A stretch of 6,254 nt of DNA from contig JBKQWK010000300.1 in NCBI GenBank assembly GCA_052139595.1, positions 1 through 6,254 on the forward strand. Direction: 5' to 3'. The position numbers were made by a program, and so were the translations under genes. This document shows, piece by piece, positions 1-5,742 of the stretch; within the stretch, counting starts at the first letter, position 1; each line of letters begins with the position of its first letter. The DNA comes from JBKQWK01 sp052139595. Lineage in GTDB: Bacteria; Actinomycetota; Thermoleophilia; UBA2241. The notes below the pieces were generated by a model. It did not search any database, was not told where the DNA came from, and saw only the letters and a program-made list of their open reading frames with translations.

Positions 1-88
1 TCGTCACTTCGCGGGCGTTTTCGAGCAATTCGTAAAAGCCCGAACCGCCGATCACGCCAACCTGGGCGCTCTCTACCACATCGCTCAC
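1..88 (-). CDS. mtnP: S-methyl-5'-thioadenosine phosphorylase / purine nucleoside phosphorylase family, N-terminal fragment
   Basis: Only the first 29 codons are in the window; the gene runs off the left edge. The readable N-terminus contains VGVIGGSGFYEL at about residues 11-22, the glycine-rich phosphate-binding start typical of the MTAP/PNP-2 family (phosphorolysis of methylthioadenosine or purine nucleosides, methionine and purine salvage, cytoplasm). The start is GTG at 86-88, chosen because a GGAGGGT ribosome site (complement of 92-98) lies just upstream. A fair promoter precedes it. It is divergent from the CoA-transferase operon. The motif supports the family; whether the substrate is methylthioadenosine or another purine nucleoside cannot be told from this fragment, so the symbol is tentative. 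Confidence 0.8.
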   Translation of the reverse strand, partial: MSDVVESAQVGVIGGSGFYELLENAREVT

Positions 89-109
89 AGTACCCTCCGC
101 GTCGTCCTG

Positions 110-122
110 CTGCCGTCGGCAG
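110..122. repeat. 13-bp palindrome CTGCCG-T-CGGCAG at the predicted mtnP start point
   Basis: Perfect 6-bp arms (110-115 and 117-122) flank a single central base. It abuts the -10 box and spans the predicted +1 of the minus-strand promoter, so it could be an operator or a small leader hairpin. A direct repeat AAGCCGAC lies nearby at 139-146 and 148-155. Function is inferred from position only. Confidence 0.4.
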
Positions 123-148
123 TATATCCCGCTGTGCCAAGCCGACAA
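121..148 (-). promoter_or_regulatory. Promoter of the mtnP-like gene
   Basis: On the minus strand there is a -10 box TATACT (complement of 121-126, 5 of 6 consensus) and a -35 box TTGTCG (complement of 143-148, 4 of 6), 16 nt apart. Transcription would start near 114, giving a leader of about 26 nt that includes the GGAGGGT ribosome site. This is inferred from consensus only. Confidence 0.45.
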
Positions 149-170
149 AGCCGACGCCAGGTGGTAGGGT
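142..170 (+). promoter_or_regulatory. Weak candidate promoter of the CoA-transferase operon
   Basis: CCGACA (142-147) and TAGGGT (165-170) are separated by 17 nt, matching 4 of 6 and 3 of 6 consensus bases. A start near 177 would leave a leader of about 38 nt before the GTG at 215. The -35 overlaps the -35 of the opposing mtnP promoter. No better plus-strand candidate was found in 89-214, but this one is weak. Confidence 0.2.
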
Positions 171-214
171 TTTGCCCATGTATCTGTGCCTGACGGTTGA
201 GCAAGGAGTGAAAG

Positions 215-907
215 GTGCCAAAAAACAAGGTCGTCAGCCTCGGGGAGGCAATCGCGCAGATCGAATCCGGCATGAGCATCGCCATGGGCGGATTCATCGG
301 CCAGGGTGACCCACTCACCCTCATCGACGCGCTCAAAGAACACGACGTCAAGGACCTGACCATCTACGCCAACGACGGCGGCTATCGCGACCGCGGCATT
401 GTCGAGCTGGTCAAGCTCGGCAAGGTTAAGAAGCTCGTCGCCAGCCACGTTGGCACGACCCCCGAGATCGGTCGCGCCATGAACGCCGGCGAACTCGAGG
501 TCGAGCTGAATCCGCAGGGCACGCTGGCCGAGCGGCTGCGCTGCGGCGGTGCCGGTCTAGGTGGCTTTCTCACCCCAACCGGCGTCGGCACACTCGTTGC
601 CGAGGGTAAGGACCACCTCGACATCGAGGGGCGTGTGTACCTGCTCGAGAAGGCGGTTCACTGCGATGTCGCCCTCTTGCGCGCGCACTCCGGCGATACC
701 TGGGGCAATCTGATGTACCGCGGCACCTCGCGCAACTTCAATGAAGTTGCCGCCACCTGTGCCGACTTCGTCATCGCCGAGGTCGAAAACCTCTACTGCC
801 TTGGCGAACTGCCACCGGAGTGTGTGCACACCTCCGGCATTTACATCGACGCCGTGGTGCGATCCCAGCTTGAATACTGCACGTTGCGCGAATCGGCGCT
901 GGCCTGA
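215..907 (+). CDS. Family I CoA-transferase, subunit A (3-oxoacid/acetate CoA-transferase type)
   Basis: A 230-residue protein of normal length for the alpha subunit of heterodimeric family I CoA-transferases (AtoD, ScoA and glutaconate CoA-transferase A relatives). These cytoplasmic enzymes move CoA from an acyl-CoA to a free carboxylate through a glutamyl-CoA thioester formed on the partner subunit. Visible family features are a glycine-rich N-terminal MGGFIGQGDP (about residues 24-33) and the signature NPQGTLAERLRCGGAGLGGF followed by TPTGVGT (about 99-125), which matches the AtoD/ScoA group. The start is GTG at 215 with AGGAG at 204-208, 6 nt upstream. Subunit B follows after 23 nt, so the two are almost surely co-transcribed and co-assembled. 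The substrate pair (acetate, butyrate, acetoacetate, succinate or 3-oxoadipate) cannot be fixed from sequence alone. Confidence 0.93.
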   Translation: MPKNKVVSLGEAIAQIESGMSIAMGGFIGQGDPLTLIDALKEHDVKDLTIYANDGGYRDRGIVELVKLGKVKKLVASHVGTTPEIGRAMNAGELEVELNPQGTLAERLRCGGAGLGGFLTPTGVGTLVAEGKDHLDIEGRVYLLEKAVHCDVALLRAHSGDTWGNLMYRGTSRNFNEVAATCADFVIAEVENLYCLGELPPECVHTSGIYIDAVVRSQLEYCTLRESALA

Positions 908-930
908 CCGCGGCGGATGAGGAGACAATC

Positions 931-1596
931 ATGGCCGACCCAAAGATAACCATCGCCGCCCGCGCCGCCGCCGACCTCAAGGACGGGCAGATCATCAACC
1001 TCGGCATCGGTTTACCGACGCTGATTGCGAATTACGTCCCGGAAGGTGTCGACGTCGTCATTCACACTGAAAACGGCGCCATTGGCGTCGGCCCCGCACC
1101 GACGCCCGGCTGCGAAGACCGCGACCGCGCCAACGCCGGCAATCAGCCGATCACCCTCAATCAGGGCGGCAGCTACTTCGATTCGACAACCTCATTCTCG
1201 ATGATCCGCGGTGGCCACCTCGATGCCACCTTCCTCGGCACCCTGCAAGTCGACGGCGAGGGCAATATCGCCAACTACATGGTCCCCGGCAAGATGCTCG
1301 CCGGCATGGGCGGCGCCATGGATCTCATCACTGGCGCCAAGACCGTGTACATCGTCACTGAGCACTGCTCAAAGGATGGCGCGAGCAAGCTGATGAAGCG
1401 CTGCACCTTCCCCCTTACCGGCGCTCAGGAGTGTGACGTGATCATTACCGAGCGAGCGCTCTTTCGCCGCTACCCGGACAGGGGCTTCGTGCTCGAAGAG
1501 GTCGCCAAAGGCTACACCGTCGAAGACATCGCCGCCTGTACCGACATGGCCTACGTTCAGTCCGGCAAGGTGAAGCTGGACGCCTACGGCAGCTGA
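931..1596 (+). CDS. Family I CoA-transferase, subunit B (catalytic subunit)
   Basis: A 221-residue beta subunit, full length for the AtoA/ScoB family. The catalytic glutamate motif appears as HTENGAIG with Glu47 as the nucleophile; most relatives read SENG, so Thr replaces the usual Ser. Further family blocks are YFDSTTSFSMIRGGHLD (about 82-98), ANYMVPGKMLAGMGGAMDL (about 114-132) and VYIVTEHCSKDG (about 139-150). It forms the active enzyme with the subunit encoded 23 nt upstream. The ATG is preceded by GAGGAG at 919-924 with 6-nt spacing. Transcription probably ends at the hairpin at 1714-1752. Length and motifs give no sign of damage. The acyl specificity is not readable. Confidence 0.94.
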   Translation: MADPKITIAARAAADLKDGQIINLGIGLPTLIANYVPEGVDVVIHTENGAIGVGPAPTPGCEDRDRANAGNQPITLNQGGSYFDSTTSFSMIRGGHLDATFLGTLQVDGEGNIANYMVPGKMLAGMGGAMDLITGAKTVYIVTEHCSKDGASKLMKRCTFPLTGAQECDVIITERALFRRYPDRGFVLEEVAKGYTVEDIAACTDMAYVQSGKVKLDAYGS

Positions 1597-1603
1597 CACG
1601 AGG

Positions 1604-1633
1604 CGGCCGGCGACGCAGCAGCGCCGCCGGCCG
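1604..1633. repeat. GC-rich inverted repeat just after the CoA-transferase operon
   Basis: Nine-base arms CGGCCGGCG (1604-1612) and CGCCGGCCG (1625-1633) flank a 12-nt loop, beginning 7 nt after the stop codon of subunit B. No T-run follows, so it is not a classical terminator. It could be a stabilising 3' hairpin or chance in GC-rich DNA. Confidence 0.4.
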
Positions 1634-1713
1634 TTGCCGACGTGAGTGCTTTGACTGACGTGACCGCGGCGCGGCTGGCGGCGACACTGGCACCACCGTT
1701 CACGAAGCAGAAA

Positions 1714-1752
1714 GAGACGCCCCCGGTAGCCTGCGGCCACCGGGGGCGTCTC
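1714..1752. terminator. Bidirectional hairpin terminator between convergent genes
   Basis: A perfect 14-bp stem, GAGACGCCCCCGGT (1714-1727) with ACCGGGGGCGTCTC (1739-1752), encloses an 11-nt loop that can itself pair GCC with GGC. AAA precedes it at 1711-1713 and GTCTTT follows, so transcripts from either side meet a strong hairpin followed by a short T-rich stretch. It lies between the stop of CoA-transferase subunit B (1596) and the stop of the NFU gene (1787), the expected place for a shared terminator. Confidence 0.85.
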
Positions 1753-1786
1753 GTCTTTGGCCGTAACCGGCTTGCCGGCCACATAC

Positions 1787-2032
1787 TTACATCGTCATGT
1801 TCTCGACCCGTTCAACGCCGGGGACAACGTTCTTCAAGTGCTTCTCGACGCCAAGCGTCAGTGTCATCTGCGACATCGGACAACCGGCGCAATGCCCCTG
1901 CAGGCGTACCTGTACGACACCATCAACGACATCAATGAGTTCGATGTCGCCACCGTCGGCCTGCAACGCAGGGCGAACGTCGTCGAGAGCCTTCTCGACC
2001 TGTTCCTTCAACTGCACTGTCTGTTCTGCCAT
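1787..2032 (-). CDS. NFU-type (NifU C-terminal domain-like) Fe-S cluster scaffold/carrier
   Basis: An 81-residue single-domain protein. The block VRPALQADGGDIELIDV (about residues 19-35) and the CxxC motif in GHCAGCPMSQMTL (Cys48 and Cys51) define the NifU C-terminal/NFU domain. Two such proteins bridge a 4Fe-4S cluster between their CxxC pairs and pass it to client enzymes in the cytoplasm. Length is normal for a stand-alone bacterial NFU. It is the second gene of a two-gene operon with an Rrf2-family regulator, starting 6 nt after that gene's stop. Its ATG has a strong GGAGG site with 9-nt spacing. The pairing suggests that its level is tuned to Fe-S status. Transcription likely stops at 1714-1752. 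Confidence 0.93.
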   Translation of the reverse strand: MAEQTVQLKEQVEKALDDVRPALQADGGDIELIDVVDGVVQVRLQGHCAGCPMSQMTLTLGVEKHLKNVVPGVERVENMTM

Positions 2033-2038
2033 TCTGTT

Positions 2039-2046
2039 TCACCTCC
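2039..2046 (-). promoter_or_regulatory. Ribosome binding site of nfu overlapping the rrf2 stop codon
   Basis: The minus strand reads GGAGGTGA: GGAGG (complement of 2042-2046) is the ribosome site of the NFU gene, and the adjoining TGA (complement of 2039-2041) is the stop codon of the regulator gene. A ribosome finishing the regulator therefore sits on the start signal of nfu, which indicates translational coupling. Confidence 0.8.
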
Positions 2047-2485
2047 CCGACGTCACTGGGGCGACACGCATGCCACCCAGCTTGCGTTCGTCCGCGACCA
2101 GCGCCGCGAAACTCACGTTTTCAAGCTCCTGTCTGAGGAGCGCTTCAATGGACGACCAGAAGTCGTGTGTACCGCAGGGCTCGGAGCCGCAGCGACTACC
2201 TCGCTGATGACAGCGGCACAGCTTGATCGGCCCTTCGACCGCTTCATAGACCTCACGTACCGAGATCGACTCGGCTGCCCGACCAAGCGTGACGCCACCC
2301 TGGTTACCGCGAAACGTACGCACCAGGTCGGCCCGGCCAAGCTGCTGCAGCACTTTCGTGAGGTAGCTGTCGGGAATGCTCTGCGCCGCCGCAATGACGT
2401 GCGTCTGCACTACTGCCCCCGGCTCGTGACGAGCGAGTTCGTAAACAGCCCTGACAGCGTAATCAGCATGGGTAGAAAGTTTCAT
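2039..2485 (-). CDS. Rrf2-family transcriptional regulator, probably Fe-S cluster binding
   Basis: A 148-residue protein beginning MKLSTHADYAVRAVYELA, the hallmark N-terminus of the Rrf2 family (IscR, NsrR, RirA, CymR). The winged helix-turn-helix covers about residues 1-65, with the recognition region IPDSYLTKVLQQLGRADLV followed by the wing around FRGNQGGVTLG. The cluster-binding region holds Cys90, Cys92, Cys99 and Cys104. IscR uses C-x5-C-x5-C; here the likely trio C92-x6-C99-x4-C104 is similar in span but differs in spacing, and Cys90 is extra. This supports an Fe-S-sensing dimer that controls its own operon with the downstream nfu gene. The ATG has no clear ribosome site and lies about 7 nt from a -10 box, suggesting a leaderless message. 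The signal (cluster status, NO or redox) is not determinable. Confidence 0.93.
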   Translation of the reverse strand: MKLSTHADYAVRAVYELARHEPGAVVQTHVIAAAQSIPDSYLTKVLQQLGRADLVRTFRGNQGGVTLGRAAESISVREVYEAVEGPIKLCRCHQRGSRCGSEPCGTHDFWSSIEALLRQELENVSFAALVADERKLGGMRVAPVTSGR

Positions 2486-2492
2486 CCGTATC

Positions 2493-2522
2493 TTTATACC
2501 CTAATCGGAGACGCTTTGTCCA
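2493..2522 (-). promoter_or_regulatory. Promoter of the rrf2-nfu operon with overlapping palindrome
   Basis: On the minus strand there is a -35 box TGGACA (complement of 2517-2522, 5 of 6) and a -10 box TATAAA (complement of 2493-2498, 5 of 6), 18 nt apart. The start point would fall at about 2486, directly before the ATG at 2485. The -10 box lies inside the inverted repeat GTAT-CTTT-ATAC (2488-2499), a plausible site for autorepression by the Rrf2 protein. Confidence 0.55.
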
Positions 2523-2538
2523 CTTTGATTAAGTTCAC

Positions 2539-2565
2539 GCCGACAACAACTTGTTTCGCGTCGGC
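2539..2565. repeat. Inverted repeat upstream of the rrf2 promoter
   Basis: GCCGAC (2539-2544) and GTCGGC (2560-2565) form 6-bp arms around 15 nt. Inside lies a perfect 11-bp palindrome, AACAA-C-TTGTT (2545-2555). No T-run follows on either strand, so it is a poor terminator for the upstream MBL gene and may be a regulator site instead. The rest of the 136-bp gap (2486-2621) shows nothing else I can name. Confidence 0.35.
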
Positions 2566-2621
2566 AACAACGATAACGGAGGCACAGTCGCGTCGAGTGC
2601 GTCGCATCGGCCAACGAGACG

Positions 2622-3422
2622 TCACGATCGCACTTCGGCGTAAGCCCAGGCGATGTTCTCGTCATGTACGCGACGATACGCGTCGCTAACCACGGTGTCG
2701 GCCGGCAGCAGACGTTCTGCCGGCAGGTCAAGTTCGTGCCGCGGCACTCCCTGCTGCGCTGCCGCGGCAACCGCCTCGTAGAGGCCGCTGATGTATCGCT
2801 CGTTGGCATCGATGAGCGGCTTGCCCATGGCTTTGCCGTGGCCCGGCACGATGACGCTCAGCGAGAGCTGCTTGAGCTGGCGCAGCGTGTGAACGTAGAT
2901 ATCGCGACAGTCGCGCTGAGCAAGGGTTGGCAACGGCCATTCGAGCGTGTCGCCGGCGAGCAGAATGCGCTCCTCATCGCTGTACAGCACAATTGAGTCC
3001 TCGCTATGGCCCGGCGCGTGAATGAGATGCACCGTGCCGCCCGGATCACGGTACGTCAGCCGATCGCCGAAGACGACGGTCGGCAGCGGTACACCCTCGG
3101 GTGGTTCCAGCGGTACGTCAGCGCGGGCCGTACTGCTCTGAGTCTCAATCAGCCGCGGGCAGGTTCGATGGGCGACGATGTCGAGGTCAGCAACCTCGGC
3201 ATTGCCATACACGTGATCCCAGTGGTGATGAGAATTGACCACCGTAACGCGACGCGTGCCGGCGAGGCGCGCGACCAGCTGGCGCACCTGTCGCATCGTT
3301 TGCGGGCTCACCGAGGTGTCAAAGACAAAGATTCGCGCCGGCGTGACCATGACAGCATTGACGACGTCCCAGCCCATGGCGACAACGTGCTGAACGAAGA
3401 GATGCTGACGGAGTTGCTCCAT
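2622..3422 (-). CDS. MBL-fold metallohydrolase
   Basis: A 266-residue cytoplasmic protein of the metallo-beta-lactamase superfamily. All metal-binding motifs are present in order: HHHWDH at residues 65-70 (His65, His67, Asp69, His70), the APGHS His139, the AGDTLEW Asp158 and the PGHGK His195. This is the complete two-metal set of an active hydrolase, in the arrangement of the glyoxalase II/SoxH-like branch rather than a ribonuclease-type branch. No signal peptide is visible, which argues against a secreted beta-lactamase. The start is ATG at 3420-3422, with only a weak GAAGAG about 8 nt upstream; no other in-frame start lies close upstream. It is the last gene of the minus-strand run, 114 nt after the M24 gene, and I see no convincing promoter or terminator in that gap. 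The substrate is unknown. Confidence 0.9.
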   Translation of the reverse strand: MEQLRQHLFVQHVVAMGWDVVNAVMVTPARIFVFDTSVSPQTMRQVRQLVARLAGTRRVTVVNSHHHWDHVYGNAEVADLDIVAHRTCPRLIETQSSTARADVPLEPPEGVPLPTVVFGDRLTYRDPGGTVHLIHAPGHSEDSIVLYSDEERILLAGDTLEWPLPTLAQRDCRDIYVHTLRQLKQLSLSVIVPGHGKAMGKPLIDANERYISGLYEAVAAAAQQGVPRHELDLPAERLLPADTVVSDAYRRVHDENIAWAYAEVRS

Positions 3423-3536
3423 CAGGGCTCTTCGGGATCCCTGACCGGGCCACCGACGATCGATGGCGAAGCGCCCGCCGGCGGCAATGTGACCGGTCTC
3501 TGCCTGCTTTGCCTAAGCCCGATCAACTGCATCGTG

Positions 3537-4757
3537 TCAGAGTTCATAGACAGCTCCGGCGGCACGCGTGAGCGCTTCGATGCCGGCGGCGCGCACAACC
3601 CACGTATTTTCAATGCCCACAGCACCGTGTCCAGGCAGTACGAACTTCGGCTCGAGGGCAAAGACCATGCCTTCAGCCAGTTCCAGCTCGCTGTTGGCAA
3701 TCACCGGCAGCTCGTCCAGTTCGACTCCTACACCGTGGCCTAGAAAACGGACCTGGCCTGGGCCATGCCCCATGAAGAACTCTCCCAGGCCGGCCGCCAC
3801 GGCCACGGCCACGCCCGCCTCGTACACGGTCCGGCAGGTTACACCGGGCCGAGCCACGCGTACGACCTCCGCCTCAACCGCCAGAGCAACATCGTACGCG
3901 TCTCGAACCGACGGCGCCAACTTGCCGATGACGAACATGCGCGTGAAGTCGGCCATGTAGCCGTCAATCACAGGCACGAAATCGAAGACGATCGGCTCGT
4001 CGCGGCCGATCTGCTTGAAGCTCGCGCCTTGAGCGACGGCCGGACTCAGACCTGTGCCTGCCAGTGGTGTGTCCAGGTAGCTGGTCGCGGTGCCGCTCAG
4101 GCCGGAGAGCACCTGCCCATAAAACATCTCTTCATTGAAGCCACGCATACGAAGAACGCCCTGGTGACCAAGAGCACGAGCCTCCGCTTCAACACGGCCG
4201 GCAAACTCGACCTCGCTCAGCCCGGCTCGCAGAAGGCCGGGAATGCGACGGCAGACTTCGTCGCCAACCGCGGCGGCCCGCTCAATCAGGCGAATCTCGT
4301 GAGGTGACTTAATGGCGCGCAAGCGACGAATCGGGCCGGCGATGTCGTGAAAGGCGACGCCGGGAAGCAGCGTCTGCAGTCGCTGCACATCGTTGAACGG
4401 CAAGACGTCCAGCTCCAGGCCAAGGCTAGCCGGCAGCGTGTCGTACCGTTCCTGCAACGCCAGCGGCAGCTCCTTGACGGAGGGCAAGGCGACAATCGTC
4501 GCCAGCGGCGACTCCAGCCGAGCCCGTGCGACCGTTTTACGCACGAAAAGCGTCGGCTCACCGCGCGCGGGCACGAATAGATGTGAACGCTGTATCATAC
4601 CGGTGAAATAAAAGAGGTCGGCGTTCTGAACGATCAGCGCCCCATCGAGGCCGCGCTCAGCGAGCGCGGCCTGAAGTCCTTCGACGCGCGCCTGCGTCTC
4701 GGCTGCCGGCGTCAACGTTGCCGCCGGCTCTACTAGAGGTAAGAAAAGTTCTGTCAT
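3537..4757 (-). CDS. M24-family metallopeptidase-fold protein (Xaa-Pro aminopeptidase/dipeptidase-like)
   Basis: A 406-residue two-domain protein: a creatinase/prolidase-type N-terminal domain (about 20-150) and a C-terminal pita-bread catalytic domain (about 155-395). The five metal ligands of M24 enzymes are present: Asp259 and Asp270 in FDFVPVIDGYMADFTR, His341 in LGHGVGVELDE, Glu369 in ALEPKF and Glu383 in VGIENTW. Family members usually remove N-terminal residues before proline or split Xaa-Pro dipeptides using two Mn or Co ions. Unusually, the three extra active-site histidines of E. coli aminopeptidase P (H243, H350, H361) have no counterpart: there is no His from 199 to 330, Arg337 stands where HxxxH would begin, and Asp348 replaces the His of the IHE motif. 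Peptidase specificity is therefore uncertain. The gene starts 16 nt after the rhomboid stop, with a GAGG ribosome site, so the two are co-transcribed. Confidence 0.92.
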   Translation of the reverse strand: MTELFLPLVEPAATLTPAAETQARVEGLQAALAERGLDGALIVQNADLFYFTGMIQRSHLFVPARGEPTLFVRKTVARARLESPLATIVALPSVKELPLALQERYDTLPASLGLELDVLPFNDVQRLQTLLPGVAFHDIAGPIRRLRAIKSPHEIRLIERAAAVGDEVCRRIPGLLRAGLSEVEFAGRVEAEARALGHQGVLRMRGFNEEMFYGQVLSGLSGTATSYLDTPLAGTGLSPAVAQGASFKQIGRDEPIVFDFVPVIDGYMADFTRMFVIGKLAPSVRDAYDVALAVEAEVVRVARPGVTCRTVYEAGVAVAVAAGLGEFFMGHGPGQVRFLGHGVGVELDELPVIANSELELAEGMVFALEPKFVLPGHGAVGIENTWVVRAAGIEALTRAAGAVYEL

Positions 4758-4773
4758 CCGGCCTGCCTCGCAA

Positions 4774-5742
4774 TCATGAGATGAAGGTGCTCGCCCTGAA
4801 TGCCACCAGGCCCGTCAGGGCAGCGGCAATGACCACCAGCCCCAGAACGTCGCCAGTGCCAAGACGGCCGCCGGGATCTCGGCTGCCAAAACGATTGAAC
4901 AACTCCAGGGTGACAATACCGCCGAGGAGACCGCCAACATGACCCTGCCAACTGATGCCAGCAGCGGAAAACGTGAAAACGAGGTTGATGACCAGCCAGA
5001 AGGCCAGCTGGCGTAAAAACGGGTCGTGTCGTCCGTGAGAACGATACCGTGCCAGGATTGTCGCCGCAAAAACAGCGAAGATGGCTGTGGAGGCACCAAT
5101 GGTGGCTACGTACGAAGGCGCCAGCACGAGAACCAGCACATTGCCGGCGAAGCCGCCCACGAGGTACAGGGCAACATACTTGCTCCTGCCGAGAGCCCTC
5201 TCCAGATACGGTCCGATCACAGCCAGAAACCACATGTTCAGACCTATGTGAATCAGGCTGGCATGGAGAAACATGGCCGAGAACAGGCGCCAGTACTGAT
5301 GGTGGGTGAACACGTCGACTGGAATCAGGGCGCCGAGGCGTTCAAGCGTGCGCCCGCTGAACTCGTTCCACAGCGGCAACGAGCGGTCGACCAGCACTTC
5401 AATGACGAACATGATCACATTGACGATGATCAGCGCCCGCGTGACCACTACGTCACCTACGCCGAGCGCGCCGCTGCTTGCCTGCCAACGGGCACGGGTC
5501 TGGCTGCGTGTGACAATGCGGGCGCGCTCTTGAGCGCGATTCTGCTCGGCGACACAGTCGGGACACCAGGAGCCAACCGCCGCCGGGATCATGCACTCAG
5601 GGCAAATTGGCCGGCCGCAGTTGGCGCAGGAGACGCCGGTCTCTCGATCCGGATGACGGTAGCAGGTGCGCGCACCCAGGGCATCCGGCGTCTCCACCCC
5701 GAACTCGTCGAGTGGTGCTCTCTCAGTCACGCAGCGAGCCAT
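4774..5742 (-). CDS. Rhomboid-family intramembrane serine protease with N-terminal zinc-binding (B-box-like) domain
   Basis: With ATG at 5740-5742 the product has 322 residues. The N-terminal cytoplasmic part carries four metal-binding pairs, CYRH, CANC, CPEC and CPDC (about residues 27-63), a spacing like a double-zinc B-box. Then come about six or seven hydrophobic segments (from about residue 101) with the rhomboid landmarks: WRLFSAMFLHASLIHIGLNM in the helix 2 region, the serine motif IGASTAIF (Ser218) and the helix 6 motif GHVGGLLGGI (His268), which form the Ser-His dyad that cuts transmembrane segments. The usual GxSG is GAST here. The start is unsure: TTG at 5763, ATG at 5742 and GTG at 5730 are all in frame, none has a clear ribosome site, and all overlap the thioesterase stop (5723). 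It is followed after 16 nt by the M24 gene. Confidence 0.9.
   Translation of the reverse strand: MARCVTERAPLDEFGVETPDALGARTCYRHPDRETGVSCANCGRPICPECMIPAAVGSWCPDCVAEQNRAQERARIVTRSQTRARWQASSGALGVGDVVVTRALIIVNVIMFVIEVLVDRSLPLWNEFSGRTLERLGALIPVDVFTHHQYWRLFSAMFLHASLIHIGLNMWFLAVIGPYLERALGRSKYVALYLVGGFAGNVLVLVLAPSYVATIGASTAIFAVFAATILARYRSHGRHDPFLRQLAFWLVINLVFTFSAAGISWQGHVGGLLGGIVTLELFNRFGSRDPGGRLGTGDVLGLVVIAAALTGLVAFRASTFIS

Noticed and set aside
1604..1633. Inverted repeat considered as the terminator of the CoA-transferase operon
   Set aside because: No T-run follows the stem; the 14-bp hairpin at 1714-1752 is a much better terminator.
1757..2689. A 310-codon plus-strand open frame
   Set aside because: It is antisense to the NFU and Rrf2 genes, whose proteins show clear family motifs. 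Its own translation shows no recognisable domain; long antisense frames are common in GC-rich DNA.
2622..3422. Secreted metallo-beta-lactamase (antibiotic resistance) reading of the MBL gene
   Set aside because: No signal peptide is visible and the superfamily fold alone does not indicate beta-lactam hydrolysis.
3422..3700. A 92-codon minus-strand frame that would fill the gap between the M24 and MBL genes
   Set aside because: Most of it lies out of frame within the M24 gene, and the part in the gap shows no recognisable motif. The 114-nt gap is treated as non-coding.
3006..3743. A 245-codon plus-strand open frame
   Set aside because: It runs antisense across the MBL gene, the gap and the end of the M24 gene. 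No family signature and no plausible operon context.
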